Assembly (NCBI RefSeq): GCF_000160855.1
Contig: NZ_GG700757.1
Coordinates: 134,062 to 189,375 of the forward strand
Direction: 5' to 3'
Source of the DNA: Lactobacillus helveticus DSM 20075 = CGMCC 1.1877
Lineage (GTDB): Bacteria > Bacillota > Bacilli > Lactobacillales > Lactobacillaceae
DNA: 55,314 bases
Part shown: in pieces, positions 45,833 through 53,787 of the stretch
How positions within the stretch are numbered: position 1 is the stretch's first letter
How the letters are laid out: the number at the start of each line of letters is the position of its first letter
Notes under the pieces: model-generated
What the model saw: only the letters and a program-made list of their open reading frames with translations
Databases searched by the model: none
Told to the model about the DNA's origin: nothing
Program-made: the position numbers and the translations under genes

Positions 45833-47068
45833 TTAAAAATTACCACATTTAACGTACATGTTCTTGCCAATACGGTAATAGCTCTTGCCATTGATATGGG
45901 ATCTTGAGCCATATGTCTTAATTGGAGTGCCTTTTCTTAACACACGCCAGTTAGCACGAGAATAACCATTATTCTTGTAAACATATGCATTATGCTTCAA
46001 GACACGAGAGTTACCTAAAACATTGCTTGCCATAATGTAACGATCTTCGCCAACTTTAAGTGCAGTCTTACCATTGTCAAGCTTAGTTGCTCCACCATAA
46101 TAATTGATATTGGTGTAAGAAGCATAAGAACTACTGATACGTTCGCCCTTTTTATTGTAAACATATGACTTCTTCATAACGTAGCCACTAGTAGCTGGTT
46201 CATTGTTAGCTGGTTCATTGTTAGTTGGTTCATTGTTAGTTTGCTTTGAACTAGTAGCTGGCTTACTTGGTGTACTGCTTGGAGCTTGTGAAATAGCACC
46301 ATCATTTGAAGTTGTATTTCCATCAATTGATAAAGGAAGAACTGCAACGTTACCATCAACATTTAAGCCACGCCAATTATCAGTAAATTGCCAAATTGAT
46401 ACACCTTCCATTGATGGGAAGTAATTGAAATTAGGATTATCAATTCTGCCTGAGATAGCATATGATGCTACCCACAATGAGTTAGGATACTTAACAATTA
46501 CGCTATTAGTATCAATGTTGTTTCTCAAAACTGATGAACTTGCATAAAGAAGTGGCTTGTAGCCAGCTGCTTTAATTTGGTCCATAAATGCAATAATAGC
46601 ATTAGCTGTTGGTGTCTTACCGCCATAAATATTATTGCCTTGACCAGTTTCGTAGTCACAAGCAATGTATGAATCCTTAGGCAAACCAAATGTTTGAGCT
46701 GCCTTAATAGCATAATTTGCTTCATCAACTGCTGCACTACTATTTGAACTAAATGTAGCGAAATGGTATGCCATTGGCATCATATTATTAGAAATAGCCG
46801 TTGAAATTTGGCTAGATGCCTTAGGATTGCGGTAAGTAGTCCCTTCACTTACCTTAACAATGGCAAATTGTGAACCAGCTTGAGCGTGACTTGATAAGTC
46901 AGCGCTTTGGTAACTAGCAACATCCACGCCAAGAGCGCGAGCAGCTACAGAAGTAGTTGCAGCATTAACAGTAATTTGTGGTCTATTTACTTGAGTTAAT
47001 GCTACTCCTGCTGTACCAAGAGCGGTTGCACATGCCAATTTCATAATAATCTTTTTGGTAGTCGTCAA
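45833..47068 (-). CDS. GH25 lysozyme with C-terminal S-layer-type anchoring domain
   Basis: Secreted peptidoglycan hydrolase, 411 aa. A signal peptide (KLACATALGTAGVALT) ends near VNAATT. The GH25 barrel follows (GVDVASYQSADLSSHAQAG, FAIVKVSEGTTYRNP, the catalytic-acid segment YIACDYETGQG and ISIWQF-like VSIWQFTDNW). A low-complexity linker carries NNEP repeats. The last ~120 residues form two SLAP-like repeats (SYVYNKKGERI, AYVYKNNG, GKSYYRIGKNMYVKCGNF) that bind the cell wall. I choose the TTG at 47066-47068 (GGGGG eight bases upstream) over the ATG at 47107, which adds an unusual N-terminus. Probably an autolysin. Confidence 0.92.
   Translation of the reverse strand: MTTTKKIIMKLACATALGTAGVALTQVNRPQITVNAATTSVAARALGVDVASYQSADLSSHAQAGSQFAIVKVSEGTTYRNPKASSQISTAISNNMMPMAYHFATFSSNSSAAVDEANYAIKAAQTFGLPKDSYIACDYETGQGNNIYGGKTPTANAIIAFMDQIKAAGYKPLLYASSSVLRNNIDTNSVIVKYPNSLWVASYAISGRIDNPNFNYFPSMEGVSIWQFTDNWRGLNVDGNVAVLPLSIDGNTTSNDGAISQAPSSTPSKPATSSKQTNNEPTNNEPANNEPATSGYVMKKSYVYNKKGERISSSYASYTNINYYGGATKLDNGKTALKVGEDRYIMASNVLGNSRVLKHNAYVYKNNGYSRANWRVLRKGTPIKTYGSRSHINGKSYYRIGKNMYVKCGNF
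46193..46237. repeat. Three 15-bp tandem repeats in the lysozyme linker
   Basis: Three units of AGCTGGTTCATTGTT (the third has one change) at 46193-46207, 46208-46222 and 46223-46237. On the coding strand they encode N-N-E-P-A/T repeats between the catalytic and SLAP parts. Copy number is likely to vary. Confidence 0.85.
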
Positions 47069-47135
47069 TCTTATTTCCCCCGTTATGCGAAAATAACATA
47101 AATTCACACTTATTGTTTTTTAAGAAATCAAATTT

Positions 47136-47164
47136 AGAATAATATCGTTAACAAATTTAGTCAA
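47136..47164 (-). promoter_or_regulatory. Promoter of the GH25 lysozyme gene
   Basis: -35 TTGACT (47159-47164), 17-base spacer, -10 TATTCT (47136-47141) on the minus strand, about 70 bases before the TTG start. The leader is AT-rich. Confidence 0.7.
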
Positions 47165-47229
47165 CAGATTAAGCTTCAATGTAAGAGTAACTTAATTATT
47201 GTCACGAATTTGTATTATACAATATTTTT

Positions 47230-47249
47230 TGGTGGGCAAATGGTGGGCA
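47230..47249. repeat. Tandem GGTGGGCA repeat beside tRNA-Arg
   Basis: TGGTGGGCAAA and TGGTGGGCAG in direct succession, with GGTGGGCA at 47231-47238 and 47242-47249. It lies between the lysozyme promoter and the tRNA terminator. GC-rich within AT-rich flanks; no gene covers it. Confidence 0.5.
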
Positions 47250-47263
47250 GCCTAATTTAAGCA

Positions 47264-47293
47264 CAAAAAAAGCAATACACACAGTATTGCTTT
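47264..47293 (-). terminator. Intrinsic terminator of tRNA-Arg
   Basis: Ten-bp perfect stem AAAGCAATAC (47269-47278) and GTATTGCTTT (47284-47293), followed by a T run on the minus strand, just beyond the tRNA 3' end. Confidence 0.85.
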
Positions 47294-47299
47294 CATCAG

Positions 47300-47373
47300 T
47301 GATCCGGGTGAGATTCGAACTCACGACCCACAGTTTAGAAGACTGTTGCTCTATCCAGCTGAGCTACCAGACC
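47300..47373 (-). tRNA. tRNA-Arg(TCT)
   Basis: Read on the minus strand. The acceptor GGTCTGG pairs with CCGGATC (two G-T pairs), the D-arm TAGCTCAGCTGGATAGAGC is normal, the anticodon arm ACAGT/ACTGT has loop CTTCTAA (anticodon TCT), and the T-arm is GTGAGTTCGAATCTCAC. Discriminator base A. CCA is not encoded, as in many Firmicutes tRNAs. Confidence 0.95.
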
Positions 47374-47457
47374 ATTTCGTATGTTTGCATGTCCTCAACA
47401 GAACATAAGTTATTATAGGGAATATCTTTAAAAAATGCAAGCATATTTTTCAAAAAA

Positions 47458-47506
47458 TTATTTTTTATTTTAGATTTGGGTATAATTAATTGTGAAAGCG
47501 TTTGTT
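47458..47506 (+). promoter_or_regulatory. Promoter with overlapping catabolite-response element (cre)
   Basis: -10 TATAAT at 47481-47486 with -35 TTATTT 17 bases before. Immediately downstream, TGAAAGCGTTTGTT (47493-47506) matches the cre consensus TGWAARCGYTWNCW at 13 of 14 positions (T for C at 13). Placed at the expected transcription start, this would give CcpA-type repression. The binding is inferred. Confidence 0.6.
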
Positions 47507-47526
47507 TTTAGAAAAGAGATTAAAAT

Positions 47527-48423
47527 ATGGAACTTACAGAAAAAATAAAGAATTTCCTCAATGAATATCGTAGTGGCTGCAAGAGAAGTGACGATCATCG
47601 TGATAGTGATCTTCCTCATGACATCCCAGAAGTTGAAAGAATCGACAATTTACCTTATGGTCCAGACGAAAAATGGCACACATTAGATGTTTATCTTCCT
47701 AAAAAAGAAAGTGAACCCTTCCCTGTCATTATTAATATCCACGGTGGTGGCTGGGTTTACGGTACAAAAGAAACTTACCAATATTATGGCATGGGTTTAG
47801 CTAAACGTGGTTTTGCCTTCATCAATCCTAATTACCGTTTAGCCCCAGAACATGCAGAATTTCCAGATGAATTAGATGATGTCGATCGCTACATGCATTG
47901 GGTTGATGATCACGCTGAAGAATACCGTTTAGATAGAAATAATGTCTTTATTATTGGCGACAATGCTGGTGGTCAAATGGCAGAACAATACGTTACCATT
48001 TTAACCAATCCAGACTATGCCAAATTATTCTCATATAAGCCGCTTAACTTAAAATTTAGAGCAGTTGGATTAAACTGTGCTGTCTCCTTCGTCTTAACTC
48101 CAGACAGCCTTGCAGGAGTAGAAAGTCTTTACTTTACTAAGAATGCCGTTAACAAATATCATGAACAATTAGATGTAGAAAAATATATTGATCATAACTT
48201 CTTGCCTACATTTTTGATTACTGCTAATAATGACTTCTTGCATGATATACAATTCACCCTCTTTGGCTTTTTGCTTGGTCGCGGGGTTCATGCTATTTGT
48301 AAATCTTATGGTGATGAAGATAATCCTCGCGGTCACATCTCTTTCGTTAACCAAAAAGACAGAATCGCTGATATCGCTAACGACGAAGAAATCGATTTTT
48401 TCAGACAACACATGAATAAATGA
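47527..48423 (+). CDS. Alpha/beta hydrolase, esterase-like, nucleophile Ser replaced by Asn
   Basis: A 298-aa hormone-sensitive-lipase-type alpha/beta hydrolase. HGGGW (residues 72-76) is the oxyanion-hole motif. The nucleophile elbow normally reads GDSAGG, here GDNAGG (residues 144-149), with Asn146 encoded by AAT at 47962-47964. The remaining triad candidates are present: Asp235 (TANNDF) and His269 (GHISFV). The rest is intact and coding-like, so it may be a non-catalytic homologue. Followed nine bases later by the Spx/ArsC-like gene. A cre site overlaps its promoter. Confidence 0.88.
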   Translation: MELTEKIKNFLNEYRSGCKRSDDHRDSDLPHDIPEVERIDNLPYGPDEKWHTLDVYLPKKESEPFPVIINIHGGGWVYGTKETYQYYGMGLAKRGFAFINPNYRLAPEHAEFPDELDDVDRYMHWVDDHAEEYRLDRNNVFIIGDNAGGQMAEQYVTILTNPDYAKLFSYKPLNLKFRAVGLNCAVSFVLTPDSLAGVESLYFTKNAVNKYHEQLDVEKYIDHNFLPTFLITANNDFLHDIQFTLFGFLLGRGVHAICKSYGDEDNPRGHISFVNQKDRIADIANDEEIDFFRQHMNK

Positions 48424-48431
48424 GGTAAAGT

Positions 48432-48788
48432 ATGATTAAATTCTATGGTTATAAAAGATGCTCAACTTCTAGAAAAGCACGCAAATGGATGGACGACCAT
48501 CATGTTCAATATGAATTTCAAGATTTAGTTGAAGAGCCACCTAAAAAAGAAGATCTGATTAAATGGATGACTAAGTATCAAGATCGCGGTTTGAAATATT
48601 TCTTTAATACACACGGTCAACGCTATCGTGCAAACAATTTAAAAGAAAAAATACCAACGATGACGATTAAAGAAGCAGCAGAAATGATGTCACAAGATGG
48701 TAAGTTAATTAAACGCCCACTTGTCGTAGATGACCAGCATTTAACCTGCGGCTTTAAAGAAGATATATTTGAAAATACTTGGCTGTAA
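48432..48788 (+). CDS. Spx/ArsC family protein
   Basis: A 118-aa ArsC-superfamily thioredoxin-like protein. The motif YKRCSTSRKARKWMDDH carries a single active-site-type Cys followed by Ser-Thr-Ser (CSTS), as in the arsenate reductase-like YffB/YusI group, not the CxxC of Spx. Further GKLIKRPLVVDDQHLTCGF is the conserved C-terminal region (the RP motif). The function is unassigned, but redox or regulatory activity is plausible. In operon with the esterase-like gene. A terminator follows. Confidence 0.87.
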   Translation: MIKFYGYKRCSTSRKARKWMDDHHVQYEFQDLVEEPPKKEDLIKWMTKYQDRGLKYFFNTHGQRYRANNLKEKIPTMTIKEAAEMMSQDGKLIKRPLVVDDQHLTCGFKEDIFENTWL

Positions 48789-48793
48789 AAAAT

Positions 48794-48833
48794 AACCCCT
48801 ACAAGACTCTGAAAAATCTTGTAGGGGGTTTTC
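48794..48833. terminator. Terminator after the Spx/ArsC-like gene
   Basis: Eleven-bp perfect stem CCCCTACAAGA (48796-48806) and TCTTGTAGGGG (48817-48827) with a T-rich tail after it, eight bases past the stop. Confidence 0.85.
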
Positions 48834-48874
48834 TTTACATTAGATCAATTTTACGCATTTACTATGTTTATTCT

Positions 48875-49099
48875 TCATTTTGGCCAACTATTGAAAAATA
48901 ATGCTCCAAAACCAAGAACCATCAAAATGCCTAAGAAAATAATTGCATTAGTGGAATTAGCTACAACTAATTCATGTGCAGCGTTGAAATCTGCTGCTTC
49001 ATTCATTTGAATAATCAGTCCTGAAAACAACATGGCCAAGCCGTTTAAGGTTAGCAAGCCACACAAGACTGTTAGGATTTTTACTTTAATAAACTTCAT
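48875..49099 (-). CDS. Small membrane protein, 74 aa
   Basis: Starts at ATG 49097-49099 with AAAGGA nine bases upstream; a longer frame from 49144 is less likely. Two hydrophobic helices (VKILTVLCGLLTLNGLAMLF and NAIIFLGILMVLGFGALFF) with a short polar loop between. No known family recognised. It lies between the Spx/ArsC-like gene and a broken SHOCT gene, convergent with the former. Confidence 0.7.
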   Translation of the reverse strand: MKFIKVKILTVLCGLLTLNGLAMLFSGLIIQMNEAADFNAAHELVVANSTNAIIFLGILMVLGFGALFFNSWPK

Positions 49100-49198
49100 A
49101 AAACCATGTCCTTTCTTAAATATAATTAGACAAATATTATACACGCTCTAAATTTATAATTAAGAAAGAGACATTATTTAATGCTATATTTTCAAAAT

Positions 49199-49351
49199 TT
49201 ACTTTTTCTTAGCTTGAAATTCTTCTTCTGTTAAAATTCCTTGATCAAGCAATTCTTTCAACTGCTTAACCTGCTCAAGCAGCTTAAGCGTTCAATTTAT
49301 TATTGCAATTTACGTCTTTTGTTTTTTACCAAATAAATCAAAAAGTCCCAT
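49199..49351 (-). pseudogene. SHOCT-domain mini-gene with two in-frame stops
   Basis: One frame runs from ATG 49349-49351 to TAA 49199-49201 (51 codons) and is interrupted by TAA at codon 14 and TGA at codon 20. It starts MGLFDLFGKKQKT and ends LEQVKQLKELLDQGILTEEE, then FQAKKK. That end matches the SHOCT domain (short C-terminal oligomerisation motif, with the LxxGxxTEEEFxxKK pattern). The ATG follows a weak AGGATATT ribosome site. It looks like a short SHOCT protein that has lost its middle. The intact form is usually somewhat longer. Confidence 0.8.
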
Positions 49352-49441
49352 AAAAATATCCTTAATAAATAAAATCTAATTACTTATATTATGGACTATT
49401 TTTATCTTACTTAAAATATTTCTTTATTGATTTCATTTTTA

Positions 49442-49470
49442 TTGGTTCTCTCTCTTTAAACGGGTAAAAT
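49442..49470 (+). promoter_or_regulatory. Promoter of pepX
   Basis: -35 TTGGTT (49442-49447), 17-base spacer, -10 TAAAAT (49465-49470), about 32 bases upstream of the pepX start with its AAAGGAG site. Confidence 0.65.
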
Positions 49471-49502
49471 ATAAGGTAATAATACTGACAAAGGAGAAAA
49501 AT

Positions 49503-51884
49503 ATGAAATATAACCAATATGCTTACGTTGAAACCGACTTTCAACAACAAGTTAAAGAATTAATCGATATCAACTTCTTACCTAAAAATTATCAAGTCTG
49601 GGACTTCAGCAGTCTTTTAGCTAAATTAGTTAAAAATGCAATCGCTGAGGCTAAAACAGATGCCGCTAAAAATGCCAAACTTGCGGAATTTGCAGTTTCT
49701 GATCACCAGACCTTGGCTGATTTTCTTAAGGAAAAGCCAACAGAAATTGGTACCAAACAATTCTACAACGTAGCTCTGCAACTTCTTGGCTACCACGTCC
49801 ACTACGACTATGATTTTGCTGATCCAACCGGTTTCATGCAAAGAAATGCTTTGCCATTTGTGCAAGACATCAGCGACAATCAAAAATTAATCTCTGCCTT
49901 TTACCGCTTGCTCAATACCCGTGCTAAAAACGGACAAATCTTGCTCGATGTGATGGCAGGCAAAGGCTACTTTACTCAATTCTGGGGTCAAAACAAGTTC
50001 AAGTTCTTCAATGGTAAATCTATCCCTGTTTTTGACACAAATAAGGTCATTCGTGAAGTCGTTTATGTCGAAACTGATCTTGATACTGACCATGATGGCA
50101 AGAGTGATTTAATTCAAGTTACTGTTTTCCGTCCTGAAGAAACTAATAAGGGCCTTAAAGTACCTGCACTCTACACTGCATCCCCATACTTTGGCGGAAT
50201 CATCGCCAACGAAAAACGCAACCATAACGTTGACGAAAATCTCTCTGACTCTACCGAATGGAATGATCCACAATACGTTCACTCTCCAATCGTTAAGGCT
50301 GAAAAGCCAGATGGTTCAAGCCGTCCAGCTACAGAGGAGGCAGTGCACAAGTCCTCTTACCCATTAAACGAATACATGCTAGCTCGCGGTTTTGCTAGCG
50401 TCTTTGCTGGTGCAATTGGTACTCGCGGCAGCGATGGTGTCCGCATCACTGGTGCTCCAGAAGAAACTGAATCAGCTGCTGCAGTTATCGAATGGCTGCA
50501 TGGTGATCGTGTTGCCTACACTGATAGAACCAGAACCGTTCAAACTACAGCTGATTGGTGCAACGGCAACATCGGTATGACCGGTCGTTCATATCTTGGT
50601 ACTTTGCAAATCGCCATTGCCACAACTGGCGTTAAGGGTCTTAAGACTGTCGTTTCTGAAGCCGCAATTTCATCATGGTACGACTACTACCGTGAACATG
50701 GTTTGGTTATTGCTCCTGAAGCTTGCCAAGGTGAAGACCTTGATTTGCTCGCTGAAACCTGTCAATCAAACTTATGGGATGCCGGTTCATACCTTAAGAT
50801 CAAGCCTGAATACGACAAAATGCAAAAGCAGTTGCGTGAAAAAGAAGACCGTAATACTGGTCAATACTCTGACTTCTGGGAAGCTAGAAACTACCGTCAC
50901 CACGCTGATGGTATCAAGTGCTCCTGGATTTCCGTTCATGGTTTAAATGACTGGAATGTTAAGCCAAAGAACGTTTACAAAATCTGGCAACTAGTTAAAA
51001 AGATGCCAATGAAGCATCACCTCTTCTTGCACCAAGGTCCGCACTACAATATGAACAACTTAGTTTCCATCGACTTTACAGACTTAATGAACCTCTGGTT
51101 TGTTCATGAACTTTTAGGCATTGAAAATAATGCTTACAATCAATGGCCAACGGTTATGATTCAAGATAACTTGCAAGCTGACAAGTGGCATGAAGAACCT
51201 GACTGGAGCAATGATTTAGGCCAAGAAAAGATCTACTACCCTACTGATGAAGGCGAACTTTTCCAAGATGGCAACGGCAAAGCACAAAAGTCCTTTACCG
51301 ATGTTGGCGGTATTGAATTCAAGAAAGCTGGTATTTCAGAAAGCGATTGGCAATACAAGTTCATTTGCGGTGATGAAAAATGGGCTAAGCCAAGTTTACG
51401 TTTTGAAACTGATGAATTTATCCACCCTACTACCATCGTGGGTCGTCCAGAAGTTAAAGTTAGAGTTTCTGCTAGTCTGCCAAAGGGTGAGATTTCCGTT
51501 GCCTTAGTTGAACTGGGCGAAAGACAACGACTTACTGCTACTCCTAAATTCTTAATGCATGGCGGACAAGAATTAGGCTACCGTTTTGGCACTGACACTT
51601 TACAAGAATTTGTCCCAGACAAGAAGACTAAGGCTAAATTGATTACCAAGGCGCACATGAACTTACAAAACTACAAAGATATGAAGAATCCTGAAGCAAT
51701 CGACGCCGATAAGTTCTACGACTTGGACTTCTTGCTTCAACCTACTTATTACACCATCCCATCTGGCAGCAAGCTTGCTTTGATCATTTATTCAACTGAC
51801 CAAGGCATGACTAAGCGTCCGCTTGAAGATGAAACTTACACAATTGATTTAGCTAATACTGAAATCAAGTTTTATGAAAAATAA
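49503..51884 (+). CDS. pepX: Xaa-Pro dipeptidyl-peptidase PepX
   Basis: Removes X-Pro dipeptides from the N-terminus of peptides, important for casein use. The 793-aa product is the full family length for lactobacilli. The S15 catalytic elements are visible: Ser363 in MTGRSYLGT, Asp483 in HGLNDWNVK and His514 in HQGPHYNMN. The ~200-residue N-terminal helical domain and C-terminal jelly-roll ([16 protein letters not shown]) are present. Codon usage is rich in common codons, consistent with strong expression. It has its own promoter and terminator and works with Opp upstream. Confidence 0.97.
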   Translation: MKYNQYAYVETDFQQQVKELIDINFLPKNYQVWDFSSLLAKLVKNAIAEAKTDAAKNAKLAEFAVSDHQTLADFLKEKPTEIGTKQFYNVALQLLGYHVHYDYDFADPTGFMQRNALPFVQDISDNQKLISAFYRLLNTRAKNGQILLDVMAGKGYFTQFWGQNKFKFFNGKSIPVFDTNKVIREVVYVETDLDTDHDGKSDLIQVTVFRPEETNKGLKVPALYTASPYFGGIIANEKRNHNVDENLSDSTEWNDPQYVHSPIVKAEKPDGSSRPATEEAVHKSSYPLNEYMLARGFASVFAGAIGTRGSDGVRITGAPEETESAAAVIEWLHGDRVAYTDRTRTVQTTADWCNGNIGMTGRSYLGTLQIAIATTGVKGLKTVVSEAAISSWYDYYREHGLVIAPEACQGEDLDLLAETCQSNLWDAGSYLKIKPEYDKMQKQLREKEDRNTGQYSDFWEARNYRHHADGIKCSWISVHGLNDWNVKPKNVYKIWQLVKKMPMKHHLFLHQGPHYNMNNLVSIDFTDLMNLWFVHELLGIENNAYNQWPTVMIQDNLQADKWHEEPDWSNDLGQEKIYYPTDEGELFQDGNGKAQKSFTDVGGIEFKKAGISESDWQYKFICGDEKWAKPSLRFETDEFIHPTTIVGRPEVKVRVSASLPKGEISVALVELGERQRLTATPKFLMHGGQELGYRFGTDTLQEFVPDKKTKAKLITKAHMNLQNYKDMKNPEAIDADKFYDLDFLLQPTYYTIPSGSKLALIIYSTDQGMTKRPLEDETYTIDLANTEIKFYEK

Positions 51885-51897
51885 TTAATCCTAACGA

Positions 51898-51935
51898 AAA
51901 GACAGGCATTCAAATCGAATGCCTGTCTTTTTTTG
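51898..51935. terminator. Terminator between pepX and msrB (bidirectional)
   Basis: Stem AAAGACAGGCATTC (51898-51911) with GAATGCCTGTCTTT (51917-51930), followed by TTTTT on the plus strand and with A/T on the other side. Serves pepX and probably convergent msrB. Confidence 0.85.
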
Positions 51936-52361
51936 CTATTCAAATAACTTTTTATACTCGCCATAACCCGTTTGATCAAGCTTATCATATGGAATAAATT
52001 TCAAAGCAGCCGAATTAATGCAATAACGCAAGCCGCCTTTGTCTACTGGTCCATCAGTAAATACATGACCCAAATGTGAATCAGCTTCGGGACTTTTCAC
52101 CTCAGTACGTTCCATTCCATGAGATTGATCACGATGGTAGGTCAACTTCTTTATTGGTTTAGTAAAACTAGGCCAGCCGCATCCCGCATCATACTTATCC
52201 TGACTAGAAAAAAGCGGTTCACCTGATACCACATCAACATAGATACCTTTTTCATAGAAATCATCATATTTTCCAGTAAAAGGATATTCAGTTGCGGCTT
52301 TCTGTGTAACGTTGTATTCTTCTTCGCTTAACTTCTTCAGAGCTTCTTCTTTATTAAACAT
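51936..52361 (-). CDS. msrB: Peptide-methionine (R)-S-oxide reductase MsrB
   Basis: Repairs methionine-R-sulfoxide in proteins. The 141-aa product has [14 protein letters not shown] (substrate pocket), [11 protein letters not shown] and [11 protein letters not shown] (catalytic Cys). No paired CxxC zinc motif is visible, so it is the non-zinc form, common in lactobacilli. I start it at ATG 52359-52361 ([11 protein letters not shown]) because AGGAGG lies seven bases upstream; a frame to 52412 would overlap the preceding gene. It overlaps the upstream 93-aa gene by eight bases. Confidence 0.94.
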   Translation of the reverse strand: MFNKEEALKKLSEEEYNVTQKAATEYPFTGKYDDFYEKGIYVDVVSGEPLFSSQDKYDAGCGWPSFTKPIKKLTYHRDQSHGMERTEVKSPEADSHLGHVFTDGPVDKGGLRYCINSAALKFIPYDKLDQTGYGEYKKLFE

Positions 52362-52635
52362 GTTCGGTTCCTCCTGGGAAGAAATTATCGATTTTCTTTT
52401 CATAGATATCAAAACGATATTTGGTCAAAAATTCATTGGCTGGATCATAAATTCTTACCTGCAGCATCTCATTTTTGTCGTTCATATGCATTTCTTTATG
52501 AGGCATATCCAAAAATGGTTTAAAGGCAGCAATCACATTTTGGTATGAACTGTAAACATGCACATTTTGTTCAATTACTTCACCATTTTTAGCATATCGC
52601 TGTGCACAGATCACATATACAACGTTGTCATTCAT
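52354..52635 (-). CDS. Hypothetical protein, 93 aa, upstream of msrB
   Basis: I do not recognise it. It is a compact acidic/aromatic protein ([43 protein letters not shown]) without membrane segments. Its stop overlaps the msrB start, so the two are coupled. ATG at 52635 with AGGAG upstream. The pairing suggests, without proof, a link to methionine oxidation repair. A possible promoter (TTTAAT-17-TATAAG) lies before it, between the sugar transporter terminator and the start. Confidence 0.75.
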   Translation of the reverse strand: MNDNVVYVICAQRYAKNGEVIEQNVHVYSSYQNVIAAFKPFLDMPHKEMHMNDKNEMLQVRIYDPANEFLTKYRFDIYEKKIDNFFPGGTEHV

Positions 52636-52704
52636 AAAAAAGGCTCCTAACTTTAACTCTTTTTCTTCTTTCTTATATTTTAATGCATTTGCCTATTAAA
52701 CAGA

Positions 52705-52743
52705 TAAAAAAAGCAACAGATATCTAAATTAGACATCTGTTGC
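52705..52743 (-). terminator. Intrinsic terminator of the sugar transporter gene
   Basis: GCAACAGAT plus flanking bases (52713 onward) pairs with ATCTGTTGC (to 52743), followed on the minus strand by seven T. Confidence 0.85.
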
Positions 52744-52750
52744 CAATTTT

Positions 52751-53614
52751 CTAAAATACTGAAGTTAAAACAGCACCGGCTACAATCAATACCAAACCAA
52801 TTGCAGTATAGATGTATCCCTTCTTAGTCTTTTGTTCATGTAAGAAGATGCTACCACCAAGAGTTGAAATAACCACGCAAAGTTGTGACATAACGAAGGC
52901 TAAGTTAACACCGTTCATCTTTACTGAAACAATGTATGCAAGTGCTGCCACGGCATAAATCAAACCTGCAGGAATAACTTGATAACTTTCCTTTTCCTTA
53001 ACAACGCCAATTTTCTTAGTTGCAAGGAGGTAAATTACTGTAGCAATCAACATACCGATGGTTTCACCAAAGAAAATCATGGTGTTGTCACCCTTCAAAG
53101 CCTTAGGAATTGAACTTGAAGTGATGTAACCCAAAGTGGTCAAAACCAAAACGATCATAGTTGTTGTTTGATTCTTCTTGCCGCCTTCGGCAGTACCCTT
53201 ATCAGTCAATGAAGCACATGCAACACCGATAATCAATACCAAGATACCTAAGAAACCAAAGATCTTAGCTTGTGTACTTGCCCATTCGCCAAAGATTAAT
53301 ACTCCGACAAGTGGCACACCGATTAATTGCAAACCGGTTGAAATTGGCATTGTTTCAGAAACACCAACTTTAGAATAACTGTAGTACTGTCCGACCTGAC
53401 CTATTACCCAGGCAGCTCCGGCAAGCATTGCCAACATAAAAGTTGTACCATCAAAAGTTGGACGTTTAATCAAAGTCATTACCACACCAAAGATAAATGC
53501 ACCAAGTACAGTACCTAAAATTTGGTGGTAAATGTTACTCTTCTTGACCCCAGCAACGAACATCGGCATAAGTCCCCAACCGATTGCTGGAATGAATAGA
53601 AATAAATAATTCAT
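52751..53614 (-). CDS. GRP/RbsU-family sugar (glucose or ribose) uptake permease
   Basis: A ~287-aa membrane protein of the glucose/ribose porter family (GlcU/RbsU). It is strongly hydrophobic, with about ten helices, and starts MNYLFLFIPAIGWGLMPMFVAG. Sugar specificity is not readable from sequence. I place the start at ATG 53612-53614 with GGGGAG nine bases upstream. A longer frame to 53752 would add 46 residues encoded by the untranslated upstream region. Two possible cre-type sites lie 54-107 bases upstream, so catabolite control is plausible. Confidence 0.88.
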   Translation of the reverse strand: MNYLFLFIPAIGWGLMPMFVAGVKKSNIYHQILGTVLGAFIFGVVMTLIKRPTFDGTTFMLAMLAGAAWVIGQVGQYYSYSKVGVSETMPISTGLQLIGVPLVGVLIFGEWASTQAKIFGFLGILVLIIGVACASLTDKGTAEGGKKNQTTTMIVLVLTTLGYITSSSIPKALKGDNTMIFFGETIGMLIATVIYLLATKKIGVVKEKESYQVIPAGLIYAVAALAYIVSVKMNGVNLAFVMSQLCVVISTLGGSIFLHEQKTKKGYIYTAIGLVLIVAGAVLTSVF

Positions 53615-53667
53615 TAATTTATTCTCCCCTATGATTTGTAAAAAAGTTACAAAAAGCATTGTATAAA

Positions 53668-53681
53668 TGAAAGCGGATACG
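53668..53681. promoter_or_regulatory. Possible cre site upstream of the sugar permease
   Basis: TGAAAGCGGATACG resembles the cre consensus TGWAARCGYTWNCW over its left half and T/C positions. A second weaker candidate with AAAGCGTTTT (minus strand) lies at 53705-53720. Both sit before the permease start. Confidence 0.4.
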
Positions 53682-53729
53682 TTGCAAACAAAAAATAAGT
53701 AAAATTTAAAACGCTTTACATGAAGATAC

Positions 53730-53778
53730 AAAAAAGGATTAAGCATCCCCAATCCTATGATCTAATGCTTAATCCTTT
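53730..53778 (-). terminator. Intrinsic terminator of the LPQTG surface gene
   Basis: AAAGGATTAAGCAT (53733-53746) pairs perfectly with ATGCTTAATCCTTT (53765-53778) around an 18-base loop, with a six-T tail on the minus strand. Confidence 0.85.
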
Positions 53779-53787
53779 AATTATTGC

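Noticed and set aside
46203..46424. CRISPR-like regularity in 15-bp repeats
   Set aside because: The repeats are direct tandem units without spacers and lie inside a coding linker.
53615..53752. 46-residue N-terminal extension of the sugar permease
   Set aside because: The DNA there holds cre-like and terminator sequence, and ATG 53614 has a good ribosome site and gives the family's N-terminus.
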